Source: Apoda limacodes (lineage: Eukaryota > Arthropoda > Insecta > Lepidoptera > Limacodidae). From it: DNA of 64,000 nt. The first letter of the stretch is position 1, and each line of letters begins with the position of its first letter. The notes beneath the pieces are model-generated. The model was not told the origin of the DNA. It ran no database searches and saw only the letters and a list, made by a program, of their open reading frames with translations. This document shows, one piece after another, positions 45,690 to 58,100 of this stretch. The position numbers and the translations under genes are program-made. The DNA lies in assembly GCA_946406115.1 (NCBI GenBank), contig OX291544.1, positions 32,629,521 through 32,693,520 on the forward strand. Reading direction: 5' to 3'.

Positions 45690-48190
45690 AAATTCACTTG
45701 GTGATATTAATATTTATTTTATGAAATAAGAATAAAGAGAATATCACTCTTAGTTTTTCCAAACAATATTAATTAAAACCCAAAAATAGAGTGTCAGTTT
45801 TTTTTTTATTTTAATAAATAAATATAACTGTTTTGTAATCTGAATATAAAAATTATGACGATTTGTATTTAACGCCGGAAACAATAAAAGTTGAAGCAAA
45901 GGCAATTGTATAGAATCTGTTACCCCCAATATCAAAAAAAAGATGTATGACGAATTTACTAAGTGGCGAACTGTAAATGAGTTTTTTTGTTTCCTCTGGT
46001 TTCCTCGCAGACGTGATGAAAATTAGAGTGTTTTACTCAGGTGTAAGTGATCAATTCTACCCTCGAACTATATCTCGTGGTGTAACTTATGACTTTAATT
46101 CCGTTTCGTGACCCCTGATTCTTCAAACCTTCGGATACCGGCATACGAAAATAATTTATTAATTTTGTATGCGGTTAATTTACCCGTCAGAAGCAAAGTA
46201 TTCTAGATCAGTAAGTGAGTGCAGAGTTACGTAGATATGAAGTTGCGATGCAGAAGTACAACATAGTCAGAGGAGAACCTCAGCAAAGTCACACAGGCAT
46301 AAGTCTTATAAACAAACGGGTCTGGGGGGTGACTCCCGACGACAATCCCAATTTCAATCGAACGGCAATTTGAAATATCTTTTCACATCGCAATTACATT
46401 TAGTGATGTGTCTTAATCTTTAAAAATACTTTTCTTGATAATTTTATGGCATAAAAAGATGGTTTCAGTGCTTTTTTGATGTCAAAATCCTATTGAAATG
46501 GAAATTGGGCATCGAGAGTTACCTCACAGATACAGATGAACAAGTTTCGATCAGGAATGTTTAGGAAATTTATGATAGTATTAGGGGGTGCAGTCGCTGC
46601 ACACAAACTCATACGTGGGTGATAGCCTCTTTATACCAGCCACTCAAGTCGTATGGGACAGGTTGTCCAATCAGCTGCACTCAAAAATGTTTATAGAAAA
46701 TTATACAAGTAGGTTATTTTTTTCAAAGAATTTTGAATGTAACGTTCATGTAATCGATCGACTATTGACCTCATCACCGGTGTCGTCTAACGGTTTCGAC
46801 ACCTACCGAAATATGAACAATGCTTTACGTTGTAAGATCTTTACCTTTCTTCGAATGCCTCTTTGTACTATAATATTATAATTCCAATACAAATGCGTCG
46901 CGCAATCCTAAAAATACCAAAACGTTTGCGTGAGGAATCCTCAATAAGAAGTCCAATAGTTCTGACGTAACGGCATCGGTACCACATTGGGTATTAGAAT
47001 TCTGGACACAAGTATAAGGATCTTAGACCTTCGACGTCCAGGATACAGGATACAGGTACTTAAAATGTGTTGCAGAATGTGAGAGCTTTTGTAATGTGTA
47101 AACAGTTTTTGATTTGAGCACTTCGAAAACATCGTTATTTACTTCGTTGGTACCTACTTATTATATTTGCAAATCGATCATGCAAAATTAACAATATTGT
47201 TTGTCGTTCGATAGAAAAAAAGGAAACTGATGGAATGATAAGGCTTAACAGTACTGAATGGGTCATATAGGCCTCTGAATATAAAAATACAATAAACTGG
47301 TCATGTATTCAATAAGGGAACAAACATTAGAAACTAATTGTGTACGGAGCCCTAATGGCATTAATTTTACTTGTATGTACGAAACGTTTATTTTCAAGTA
47401 CGGTTATACCTGAATAATATACATTTCAAATTCGTTATTGTCTACGTATGTAGTTTCCTTAAGCTTTGTTGCTGTTTGTTAAAAAAAAGTATTTTTGAAT
47501 TAACAAGAATTTTCCCTGTTGTCGTTGTTTGAATAATTCTTGAAATAATAATAGAAAAATTTAATTGCATTAAAATAAATACTGTGACTACCTATTCTGA
47601 GAATACTTACTTAATCAAACTAATATGAAACAAACAGAAGAATGACTTTAAAATGTGACGGTTATGTGCATTTGTATGTCGTAAGATATCATTTTTTTAC
47701 AGTAAATCATTATTTAACAGGATGCTTAAGTTCTGTACTCAGTATTAAGTAAAATTTAGTTAATCTAAAGACAGGTTTATATATAACACTTCCTGCCAAA
47801 TGTTATATTTTCTCTATGTTTATTATGTATGGCATTTCATTTTTAGCGTACCTTATGCCCGTGACCTCGCCCGCGCGAATTTTGGCAATTTTTTGATTAA
47901 CAACAACAGTCTTATATCATTCTCTGTCATAAGTTGTCACTCTATCATTACTGTGATAGAAAATCATCTCGAAAAAATCAGATCACCTCGTGTTGCTGTT
48001 GTGTGTGACGTCAAGGAATATACCTCCAACGTGATTCCAACGTAAGAAGAAGTAATTTATTAACCTCCCAAGAAAATTAAGATAAACTGGAACTGCTTCC
48101 TATTGTACTTAGTTAATTCTTACTTCAAAAAATATAGGATGATAACTTGTATCGGTAACCGTTCACCTGCACGAAGAATAATGTTACCCT
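45690..48190. other. No gene recognised
   Basis: AT-rich with many small ORFs. 46588-46881 (97 codons) shows no recognisable feature and no splice support. Confidence 0.45.
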
Positions 48191-48194
48191 TTGT

Positions 48195-48489
48195 TTTTTT
48201 TCAGTTGTTGTTGTCGAGCATGAACACAGTTTCGCGACCTACTGAAGTGCACTTCCTTGAGATAGTCAGAAGGGATGCACGGACGACCATCACTAATGGT
48301 GAATCGAGAGGCCGTCTCCGAGCCTCATCGGCGCAAGTCGGCGCACATCGGCGCGATTCGTCGCGGATAATCGGTGTCCTTACTCGACGACTGCAGAGGG
48401 ATCAGTCGTACCTACCTTTGTTTATTTTGGAATTGGTACAATCGCGTCGGTATCTGAATGGAAGCTTTAAAGTGAACGATGCACGTTAA
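48195..48489 (+). other. GC-rich open segment, uncertain
   Basis: A good acceptor-like TTTGTTTTTTTTCAG at 48191-48205 opens a frame of about 95 codons rich in Arg and Ser (RRDARTTITNGESRGRLRAS). It contains imperfect TCGGCGCA repeats at 48330-48360. No matching donor or family is seen. It could be a terminal exon, but the repeat content and codon make-up make chance or repeat origin as likely. Confidence 0.25.
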
Positions 48490-48894
48490 GACTCAATAAT
48501 TACTTTTTTTTTATAAGAAGCCGACTTTATATTTTTCGTAAACTAACTTACGTAACGTAATTTAAGCAAATGTCAACCGATTTTAATGTAATTTTAACTG
48601 TTTTAGTAGGTATGTAAGTGTTTTTTTTTTCGACATATACCTATTTAATATGTGTAAATTATGGCTGCATCCCTTATCAATATAAATTTAGTTTAAATTG
48701 TAGGAAAGAAAGTGTCTCTGTTAGCTTTTCACGAATAAGCCGCTGAACTGATTTTGATGAAATTAAACAAAAATTATCAGTTTTTTGTATGCCATTATAC
48801 TTTTTCTGTATTTTCTTCCAAATCAAGATCACAATTATTTATTAGGTAATCTTTTTTTGAAAAATATTATTAGCTAAACATTTCCTTTTGTTAC

Positions 48895-49050
48895 GGTTTC
48901 GTAGTCCTTATAATTTCGCCTTGCCCGTCCGTCTGTCTGCTATCCGTGGCTTAGCTCAGAGACCATTAGTAATAGAAAGCTAAAGTTAGGCATTGGTATA
49001 CATATTAATTTTATTAGGCCGACAAAATTATTTTATTGAACTTGCTCTAC
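48895..49050 (+). repeat. Fragment of the GTTCCGTACC-related repeat
   Basis: GCCTTGCCCGTCCGTCTGTC, CCGTGGCTTAGCTCAGAGAC, TTATTAGGCCGACAAAATTA, as at 36165-36290. Confidence 0.65.
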
Positions 49051-49750
49051 ACGTGGTGATGAATGGTTTTTTAAATTCGTACTATGTTTATAAACCATGT
49101 AACATTATAAAAAAGTAAAATAATAACATCCTGAATACTAATACTTACTTAATTACTAACAATATTTACGTTCGAATAATGCATTAAACTAAAAAACTTG
49201 TACCACGGTACTGGGTACAAACCTATTTTTAATTTTATTCACTACAACTGTGACCCGACGTTTTTAATGTTTTTATTTTCTGGACACTACGCTACACATT
49301 TGGATCAAATTTTATAAAATTTCATACAATTGTCATTTACTCATAAACTAAAAATAGAACACTAAAACCTATATTCAATACGATGAGTCTTGTAATAGGT
49401 TTTAGCGTCGTGTAGTTATTGATATAATTTAAAACATTTTATTTACTTTGATTACTTTTACTTACTTATTTTATCTTTTGGTCCCGATCATTGCTCGAAT
49501 TGAACTAACTGTAACACAGCTTTATCTTGCGTATTTACCTATCTAGAGAAAATTTGGACTAGCCATCACTCCCAAATTTATTTCTACTTATTCTTGTCAA
49601 GTATAAACATTAGGGATACCGTAAATTGTTTACTGATGTCACGATATAAAGACATTCACGCAATTAATCATTGCCCAATTACATTTGGGCGAGCGCAGTG
49701 ACCCAGTGGCTGCGTCCTCCACGGTAATGACGGCAAACGTATCTACTTAC

Positions 49751-49819
49751 CCGTACGGTAATTGTACGGCGGCACTCGGCCAAGCGGGACGAAGGACCCA
49801 CTGCGACTCTACCGCTCAT
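49751..49819 (-). other. Candidate first coding exon
   Basis: On the minus strand ATG (49819) opens MSGRVAVGPSSRLAECRRTI TVR and ends exactly at CGG/GTAAGT, a perfect donor core at 49750, in phase 0. GCAGT initiator-like motifs lie 3-25 nt upstream, but there is no TATA box. The block is GC-rich within AT-rich DNA. The plus strand is open as well (49685-49876). No partner exon is recognised. Confidence 0.3.
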
Positions 49820-50204
49820 TACTGCAGCGTCACTGCTTCGTCATTACCGATTTTCTATCGTTTTACAGATGCATGATAGTGCTGGTGACGTGAGAAAGTT
49901 GCACTTAAAACTTTGAAGTAGGTATATTATTTTATTTTAGAAAGAAATAATTAGTTCGAAAAGTCGGACCAATCTGAGTGTGTCTCGTAAGCAGAGAGTT
50001 CCGTACCTAAATAGCATAACAAAACAAACGATACTTACATATTTTATTAGTATAACTTTACTAAGTTATAAACTACTAATCGTGCTTTTAACATACGAGT
50101 ACAAATATTAAGTTGGAATAAACTTTTTTTTAGGGTTGCATAAATAAGTTTTTATTGTTATCTTTTGGTTTGATTTAAACTATGTTAGATAAAAACCTTG
50201 TTTT

Positions 50205-50440
50205 ATCCTACTAATATTGTAAATGCGAAAGTGTGTGTATGTGAATTAGTATATTTGTTACTTCAACATTCAATAACAACTAAACCAATTTGGATAAAAT
50301 TTAAAATGGTGATAGAGAGGGTATAAGGCACAGAAAAAACACATTAGGCTTACTTTAATACATTTCTATAGGAATCCTACGCCAATACCTAAATTTAACG
50401 CGGGCGAAGACGCGGGCAAAAGCTGTTTTTTTTTCAAAGA
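50205..50440 (+). repeat. Dispersed non-coding repeat
   Basis: TCCTACTAATATTGTAAATG CGAAAGTGTGTG at the start, CCAATTTGGATAAAATTTAA inside, and GCGGGCGAAGACGCGGGCAA at the end. The layout is that of a lepidopteran LINE-tail or Helitron-like non-autonomous element. Confidence 0.6.
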
Positions 50441-50954
50441 TTTCATTTTTAGATTTGAATATTTAACAAATACCTATTAAAGCTAAAATTGGGATATTTT
50501 GAGACTTTGAATTTGAACTTTGAATTTGACAATAAATGTGTAAGACCAGGATATTTAGATCGACCTTAGACTTTACTTTGATTATAATTAAACTTAAGAA
50601 ATGATTTTGTATTATATTTCTGCCCACAGTTAAACTTTGGACATTGGATAAAGTTAGTTAGGAGCTAAAAATATTGACGTTATTCTCAGTCTTTCCGGCC
50701 TATTCGTTGTGGTCGCGATCCCATCCACAAATAAAAGATACGAATTAACTTGACCCTAATTAAAAGTAACTGTTAAATGCTATTTACAAAACAATAAATA
50801 CGATACTTGTTCTTAACATTGAAGTTGAATGAACTTGAATTATGTAACTGCTGAAGCATTCCTTTAGCCTGTCGACTCTAAGTCCACGTTGTCGTACATT
50901 TTTAACAATTTCTTTATTTTAGTTTTTATTTTTATCAATTTGTTACTCAACTTT

Positions 50955-51042
50955 TTTTATACCACTAAGGTGGCAAACAAGCTTACGGTCCGCCTGATGG
51001 TTAGCGGTCACCGTAGCCTATGGACGCTTGTAACACCAGAAT
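50955..51042 (-). mobile_element. Short LINE 3' end
   Basis: ATACCACTAAGGTGGCAAAC through CTATGGACGCTTGTAACACC. Same family as 29812-30385. Confidence 0.8.
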
Positions 51043-51535
51043 ATAACTAATAATAACTTTTTAAAACCAGAACGGCTAAGAAGATGTGGATAAAATTTAG
51101 CATAAAGATAGATTATAGTTTGGAATAGCACAAAGGGAACTTTATATTTCCCGCGGGAATAACTATTTAGAGATTTTTATTCACATTTATTTTTCAAAAG
51201 CGTTAAGACTCAAATATAAGTTCCGGCTACTGTACGGAAGGTAAACTATTTTGAAACAGTAAATCACCGTAAATGGTACATCTTAAGATCTGGTCAACAA
51301 CACTACGACCCAAAACCATAGTTCTAATACAGAATTAACAGTCGATCTCGTGACAATGGGCGGAGTGTGGGAACTCGCGGTGCCGGCGGGGAGCAGACAA
51401 TACTATTGTCACACAACGGGTTCAGTACGAGTTGGTTTTTGTGTTTAGAGACAATGTGGTTGGATCTCGCTAATTACATGTGTACTAGTCCTTGACAACG
51501 CAATAAGTGTCGATATTTGTGTAATCATGTAAAAA
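51043..51535. other. Mostly unassigned; GC-rich patch 51345-51420
   Basis: A 30-codon ATG frame starts at 51357 (MGGVWELAVPAGSRQYYCHT) in the GC patch and stops in a TAG. No splice site or family supports it. Confidence 0.3.
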
Positions 51536-51600
51536 ACCGGCCAAGTGCAAGTCGGACTCGGGCACCGAAAGTTCCGTACCACTACAGAATGCACGAACCC
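51536..51600 (-). repeat. End fragment of the GTTCCGTACC family
   Basis: AACCGGCCAAGTGCAAGTCG then AAAGTTCCGTACCAC: the 3' end in minus orientation. Confidence 0.75.
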
Positions 51601-52012
51601 AACTTGTAACTTTCCGTTTCTTTTTTTTTTGTTCTCTTACTATATATAGAGCTTAAATTATAATCTTTGTAAGTTTAAGTCTTGTATGTATTATTATTAT
51701 GTGTTTAATTGGTCTGAAGCGATAAACGCAACAAACTTTGCTGGCCTCGTGGTAACCATCAAAACTACACTCGTTGTAGATCTACATGACCCTAGCGTCA
51801 GTCTAAAGCCACTGCCTAGTGGTTTTTGTAACCCTAAAATAAGACCGAAGCGAGGGGTCGAAACATTTATATAACTAAAGTCACAAGGACCTGCGTTCGG
51901 TCAAGTTTTAAGAAATTCCACAGTTAGTGGAAGTTTCCACACTTCGTATTTCATCGGCCACACATTTAAGTTTGTGAGATAAAGGAGATATTTTTTACAA
52001 AAGTAAATATTG

Positions 52013-52215
52013 TAGATTTTGACGTGACAACGTCTTATAAATTGGTTTGCCGGGTGACACTTCAAGAAACTGCGTTACGCTCCGCTCACGTTATGCGCTC
52101 ACAATGAGAGCGAGTGAGAGGCACGCGCCCGCCTAAGAGCGAGAGAGACAGACATAAAATCATTGTCACGTAAAACTTTCGCCCGTATACCGACTTTACA
52201 GGCAACCAGTTTTTA
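52013..52215 (-). mobile_element. MITE-like element, second copy
   Basis: Reverse complement of the core of the 18963-19503 insertion: CGTGACAACGTCTTATAAAT, GGTTTGCCGGGTGACACTTC, TACCGACTTTACAGGCAACC. The copies are close to identical over about 200 bp, so they are relatively young. Confidence 0.8.
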
Positions 52216-53800
52216 TTTCTTTGTCTCATTTTCCTGTATTTTTTACGTCTTTCTGACCTACAAATATTTTTTTTAGATACGAGATAAAAATGGGAATTGT
52301 TATTTTTGCACATTCTTTATCGCTAGTCATTTTAATATGTATAAAAAGGTAGATAGATAGAAATTCAAAAAACAGGGTTTAACGTGCAAATTGCACCGGC
52401 AGGCTGTTGGTGAGCTGCGGCGCCGACTGGACCCTCTGTGTTGGGACCTAACTAAAAGGTGGTAAGGTCGTACACCATAATATGCGGTCTCAAAGATACT
52501 TAGAGAGGCTACCGGTCTTACTACCCAGATGCAATGTAATATTATGTTACGGTTATGGACGGATATGATTTACGCCGTGACCAATCAAGACTTAATTCTT
52601 TTATTAGTTCTAGTCTATAATTGGCTAAGGAGTTTTATGTCTCTGGTTTTTTATCTTAACGTCCATAACTATAAAGCTGGTATACTAAGTCAATAGATAC
52701 AGTGCTATCAGAAAATGTGTTGCAGCTATGGGCTCACCACCTGTGACGCAAAACTAAAGTGGTCAGTGAGAAGAGAGTCCCCCCCATATGATGGTGTAGG
52801 TGTGTTTTCAGCCATTGGAAGACAGACAAACAAAATTATAAAAATAATTGTTTATAATTGTTGTTATAAAGACTTCGTGTATATTATTTTTTTTGAAAAT
52901 CTTTATGTACAGGCTCAGTCAGTTACAATTTTATTATATATGTATAGTTTGGTTCCGCGTTGATGTCTTTTGTATGACACTAAAGCAATATTAGTTTGGT
53001 ACGACACATCTAGCAGTGGTCACTCACAAGCTTAATGGTTTGAGTAATTTTTGAATGCTGATTTTTTATTGTAAGTATTGTTTTTGCATATAAAACAAAG
53101 TTGCTAGGACGATTGTCAAAAAAATATATAGTTGTTCTGATTTTGGAGAATTTGTTACTAACAAGATGAAAATAATTAAAATGTAACTAACAAGGGGTAA
53201 AAAATAACAATCATAATATTTTTTTTAAATTAAAATAAAATTAAACCAGTAATCATCATAATAATATAAGGTATAAGGTAAAAATGTAAGGTTTTAAATT
53301 CTGATATGTTATATCCTTTAAACGATTGTTTGTTTTGAATTTCAGTCAAAAAAGCTTATGTTCTGACATATGTAAATAAACATTTTTTTTATAGAAAAAT
53401 GCAAATTATCTCAGCGTACTCCTTATCCTACAGGAGAAAGTCGAGAGTCTAACTTAGTATTAATTAACCGGCAATGTGTGTAACTTAGTAACTATTATCT
53501 TAGTATAGAATGCCTGCGATGCCCAAGAGAATAGCTAAGTATAATAGTATGTACAAAGAAATATTAAACATTTTGTATATTGTCTAAACAAGTCCGGAAT
53601 TATATAAAATGACTAGGCATTCTATTGAATGCTTGAATTTTATACTTTGCTAGTAACTTATAAGTAAATAAATAATCCTGGACATAGCAAATAACTCCAT
53701 CCAATTCCAAACTCAGTCAGGCTTGTACTGTAGTGTGTAATAGACACATAATACCAATAGTCATATACTTTTTTGTAAATAGTTACATATATATTATGCA
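52216..53800. other. No gene recognised
   Basis: AT-rich. A moderately GC-rich part at 52385-52480 has no supported exon. Confidence 0.45.
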
Positions 53801-53804
53801 TAGG

Positions 53805-53960
53805 AAACACCCAGACACAAGTAAAATACAAAATCATCATAATAAATGTTTGTTCTGTGCGGGAATCAAATCTACGCTCTTGGTTTCCGGAGGATTGCTC
53901 TTAAAGGCGCTTAAACCAGAAGATGGAGGAAAAAGAAAGATATCTGCATTCAGGCCCGGA
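53805..53960 (-). repeat. SINE fragment and adjoining repeat
   Basis: CACCCAGACACAAGTAAAAT and AATGTTTGTTCTGTGCGGGA are the reverse complement of the 31325 SINE body and B box. The 115-codon plus frame (53733-54080) runs through it and is therefore not taken as a gene. Confidence 0.6.
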
Positions 53961-54913
53961 CTGGCCATACAAGCAGACGTTATTTTTGAACAGAACAGAA
54001 ACGGTTTTATAAAAGTCAAAAAGACATTTTTTCGTGATTCCTGTGCGTGGGAAAACGATTTAATCTCGGCCCTCGCCTAAGTTCGGCCCCTAAATGTTTA
54101 AGCTTATTGTTAGCTTCAAATTTTGTGTAGGTGAAAGGTTTTGGCATCAATCGCGACTTCATTTAATCTAGTTTTGATATGTATGGAATATAGTGTACTC
54201 CGATGGTTTATGTGCAGAAGCCGGCGAAGTACAGCACAATGCAATTCTATCACCGATTTGGCAGAAAACGAAAAACGACAACGGAGACCACTCTGGAAAT
54301 ATTTATTTTTAACCATAAATACTTTGCAAGAGCTTTCTTTCTGCTTTCGGAGAGTTAAAAAGAGTTAAAAACAAGGAAATACCTATATTACCTAATATAA
54401 TTTTTATTTTAATAGGTATTATAAAGAAATAAAGTTACACATATAAAAGTTACAACAAAAATCGATTGTCTATTGCTTTAATGCCCTGCTAGCGATAAAG
54501 AAACTCTTTTACTAGCCGACATTAGGAAGAAAGAAAGCCGTAGTTAAATAAAAATTGGCCGATATTAAAAATTAGCCCTAAAAAACTATTAACGCTTATA
54601 ATTTGTTAAAACGTTTATAAATCACTTATAGCATAAAGTGTAAATGTCAAATAGCCCGACAGTGTTCTATGTCTAAATGTCTGTCTAAGTGACAACTTAT
54701 GTGGGTGTAGTTAGAATCAATGTATTTCGTAGGTAGATACACGTCGCCACGCGCCAAATCCTATGGCAGCCAGTCCCGCTTGAGAGTGCCGACTGTGTCT
54801 AAAATGACCGGGCCGGTTTTGGGTCCCAGTCCGCGACTGCCTACATTTTATCGAGATTTTATCACGGGGCACTACTAAAAAATCTAAAGGATCAATAAGA
54901 AACGGTGAAATTA

Positions 54914-54925
54914 TTTTATTTTATT
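54914..54925 (-). terminator. Poly-A signals of gene 2
   Basis: Two overlapping AATAAA hexamers on the minus strand (54920-54915 and 54925-54920), about 230 nt beyond the gene 2 stop codon. There is no nearer hexamer. Confidence 0.55.
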
Positions 54926-55153
54926 TTACAAGGTACTCGACATCTAAAATTGGACAGTTAGTCATTGTCATCCATAGAGCGCAACGTGGCCCCCGTCAGG
55001 GTGCCTTAATGCTGTATAATGTTATCACAAACTGGAATAAATATTGTTTGGATTAGAATTTCAATATACACCATTACCTAAGTTGTTTAAATACCACATA
55101 TACTATTTTTTCACCAATAATACAGTTCATTATCAGACTTGTAATGCCATCTA

Positions 55154-58100
55154 TCACAGCCATTGCTCAACTATAGAGAAGCTCGTATCTGCGGCTGGTG
55201 CAAAACCGGCGAGGTGCCGCGCGTGCTGCACAGATGGCGCCCGGCGCTTAAAATACTCTGCCACCCTGCCGCTTATACTTCCGTACGGAATGCCTCCTGA
55301 AATTTAGCAAATAAACTTTTTACATGTACCTATAGTTAGATAGTCGCTGCAAGAGACAACCTACACGATTATATATGAATCAGCATATTTCTGAGGCCTA
55401 ATTGCGACATACCTATCATATACCTAAGTTCTTAACTGGTACCTATCACGCACGCGTCTCAAAGAGAAGGTCCTTTCCTTCGGTTCATACATTTTATTCT
55501 AAAGTTCCAGATTTTCCTAAATTAATTACTGAGCTGGTTATTATTAAATTTTGTAAAAACATCTTGTTTCTACCTACATACCTAGATTGCTTGATTGGTT
55601 CCTTACCATTTTTTACCATAAGTTTATACCCACCGAAAATGCAATTTGGCAATTGGTAATCATTCATGAGTTCCCGGGATGGACATAGGCTCCTTGAAAA
55701 TGTGAAGTATAAGTTGGTTTTTAGGTTCCGTACCTTGAAAGGAAAAAAAGAACCCTTATAGGATCACTTTGTTGTCCGTCTGTCTGTCTGTCAAGACCCT
55801 TCTTCGCATGACGGTATCAAGTTAAAATTAATGTTGAATACTTAGGTCTACGGTCCCTTGAAACTATAAAAAAAATAAGCTTCTAGGCCAATGCAATAAA
55901 AAAAATACGGCTGAAATACGGCCATTTTTGTCTCCAACTTTGGCATTCACAAATAAATCAAAACCTTTGAGGTACTTCACGTTGTCCTAGAATCATAAAA
56001 CATAACGCGAAGCAAGGCCTTATATCACAAATATAGGAAAAAAACTGAAATTCGTTAAATGAAGTTATAACACATTAAAAAAAAGTTTGCCTGTCTGTCT
56101 GACGAGACCCTTTTAGTCAAAAACGCGTGGAGATATCAAATTAAAATTAATATCATATACTAAGGTCTACTGCGGTCACTTAAAGTTGTAAAATAAATCA
56201 AACTTCTGAGTCAATGCAGTAAAAAATATACTTAAAATACGGTCCCTTAATACAATTTACCTTTTACGGAACCCTCTGTGCGCTAGTTCGACTTGCACTT
56301 GACCAGTTTTTCTTCTATAATTGAGGAGTTACCACTGAAATCCTACTCCACCGTTAACCGAATTTAGGGCGGGTGGAACCGCGGACAGAAGCTGGTTTTA
56401 TGTATGTAACATAATCCAACTTTCCAACAAAATTCCATGTATGTCTACATATGTCCCTTATTTCCACCATATTCCATACGTACAAAGAAAAATCGTAAAA
56501 ATGAAAAGTAAAATATTAATCTTAAAGACGTTTCTTACAATGTCGCTCGACAATAGTAATTAACTTAGTTGCACAATTTACTATTTCAAACCAACCTTGA
56601 TGATAGAAATTTTTGATCAACTTTTGTAGGTCATTGACAAAGCGTACGTCTTCAACCTAGACCTGGGTCACCAGCTCCGGCCGGAGACAGTTGTTCTGAC
56701 TGCTGACCGCTTTTCTTATAGTAATTGTCTCAATTTGTATTCAGAAAATCTAAAATTTTCTTGTACATCGTCATTATTTTTATACGTCACTGGGAATGCT
56801 TAAAATGTTTATACTAAAAAAATCATGGTTTTAGTATCTTTATTACTATTATTTAAATATGATATTACTTTATCATATCAGATAAATACTATGGTATAAT
56901 TGTGTATTTATTGGAATTAATTATCAATTATTGATAAAATGTCCAATTCTGACTTAGTTCTTACGGTTTGTCAAGAACTGGCAAAGGAAGTACTAATATT
57001 ATTTTTGTCCCTGGTCTCATATTAACCACATATTATTGTATATACAATTAATATTATTGTATCATTTATTGCACAAAAACATGTACTACATTTAATAAAA
57101 GAAACAATGTTGTACATTTGAGGCGGTCTTATCGCTATAGGCGATATCTGCCAGACAACCTTTAGATAGAGGAAAACTTTAGAAGAAAATAATATCAAAA
57201 GAAGGTGCAGCAAGAGTTTAATCATTCATATATCCATATTTCCATTTATTTATTGACCAATACATTTTGCATACATTTTAATATAAGATAGATCATCCAA
57301 CGGAAGCCTTAGAAGGCTTATCTGTCAGATGATGAGTTCTGTTTATATCATTGAATTTTAATCTAATGTTTACAGTATGTTAATATTAAATTCGATACAA
57401 AAAAAAAAACAAATAAAAATTTATAAAAAAAAGTAGGAAAAAAGAGAAAAGAGAGAGTTCTATTCATCGCCCTTCAGCGACAGTAGACATTTTCTAGCAT
57501 TCTTAAATGATTTGATATTATTACTTAGGTATTTCTACTGTACATCACTTGGAAGGGTGTTGATAACTTTGGGTAGTAAATATGAAAAGTGTCGCTCTTC
57601 ATATGAATTGTTACAGCGTGGAAGAACGAACTTTTTTGTTTTCTTAGAATTCTTAAGTTTGGTTTTCGCGTTTTACGTACGAGTTTACTCATGTTACTTG
57701 ATTCATATTTCAGTATTTCAATTATAATAAGTCATATGCTTCTAAATAAAATACTATGTAAAATGTTTTAAACAATTTATATACAAAATATCATAATACA
57801 TCATAATATATATGAATATATATATATATATATATATATATAATGTTATACATACAAAATAATAAAATACAATTTGTGTGTGTGAATAGTCCAAAACTTT
57901 TAAAGGAATCTATGCTTTCCATAGTTTTTTGGACTCTGGAATTCGAGAGAAAAATGTATGTAAGTACATTTAATTATTTATTTATTTACAATAAATATGT
58001 AAATACTATATTTTTTGTAAATACATACATATTATATATAGAAAACACCGAGACTCAAGACAAATACAAATGTTCTTCACATGAGTGTTTGTATTTGATC

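Noticed and set aside
48103..48489. 128-codon ORF as a confident gene
   Set aside because: Only a good acceptor-like site supports it. It has local TCGGCGCA repeats and no recognisable domain, so it is kept as an uncertain segment only.
53733..54080. 115-codon plus-strand ORF as a gene
   Set aside because: It runs through a reversed SINE fragment and has no domain or splice support.
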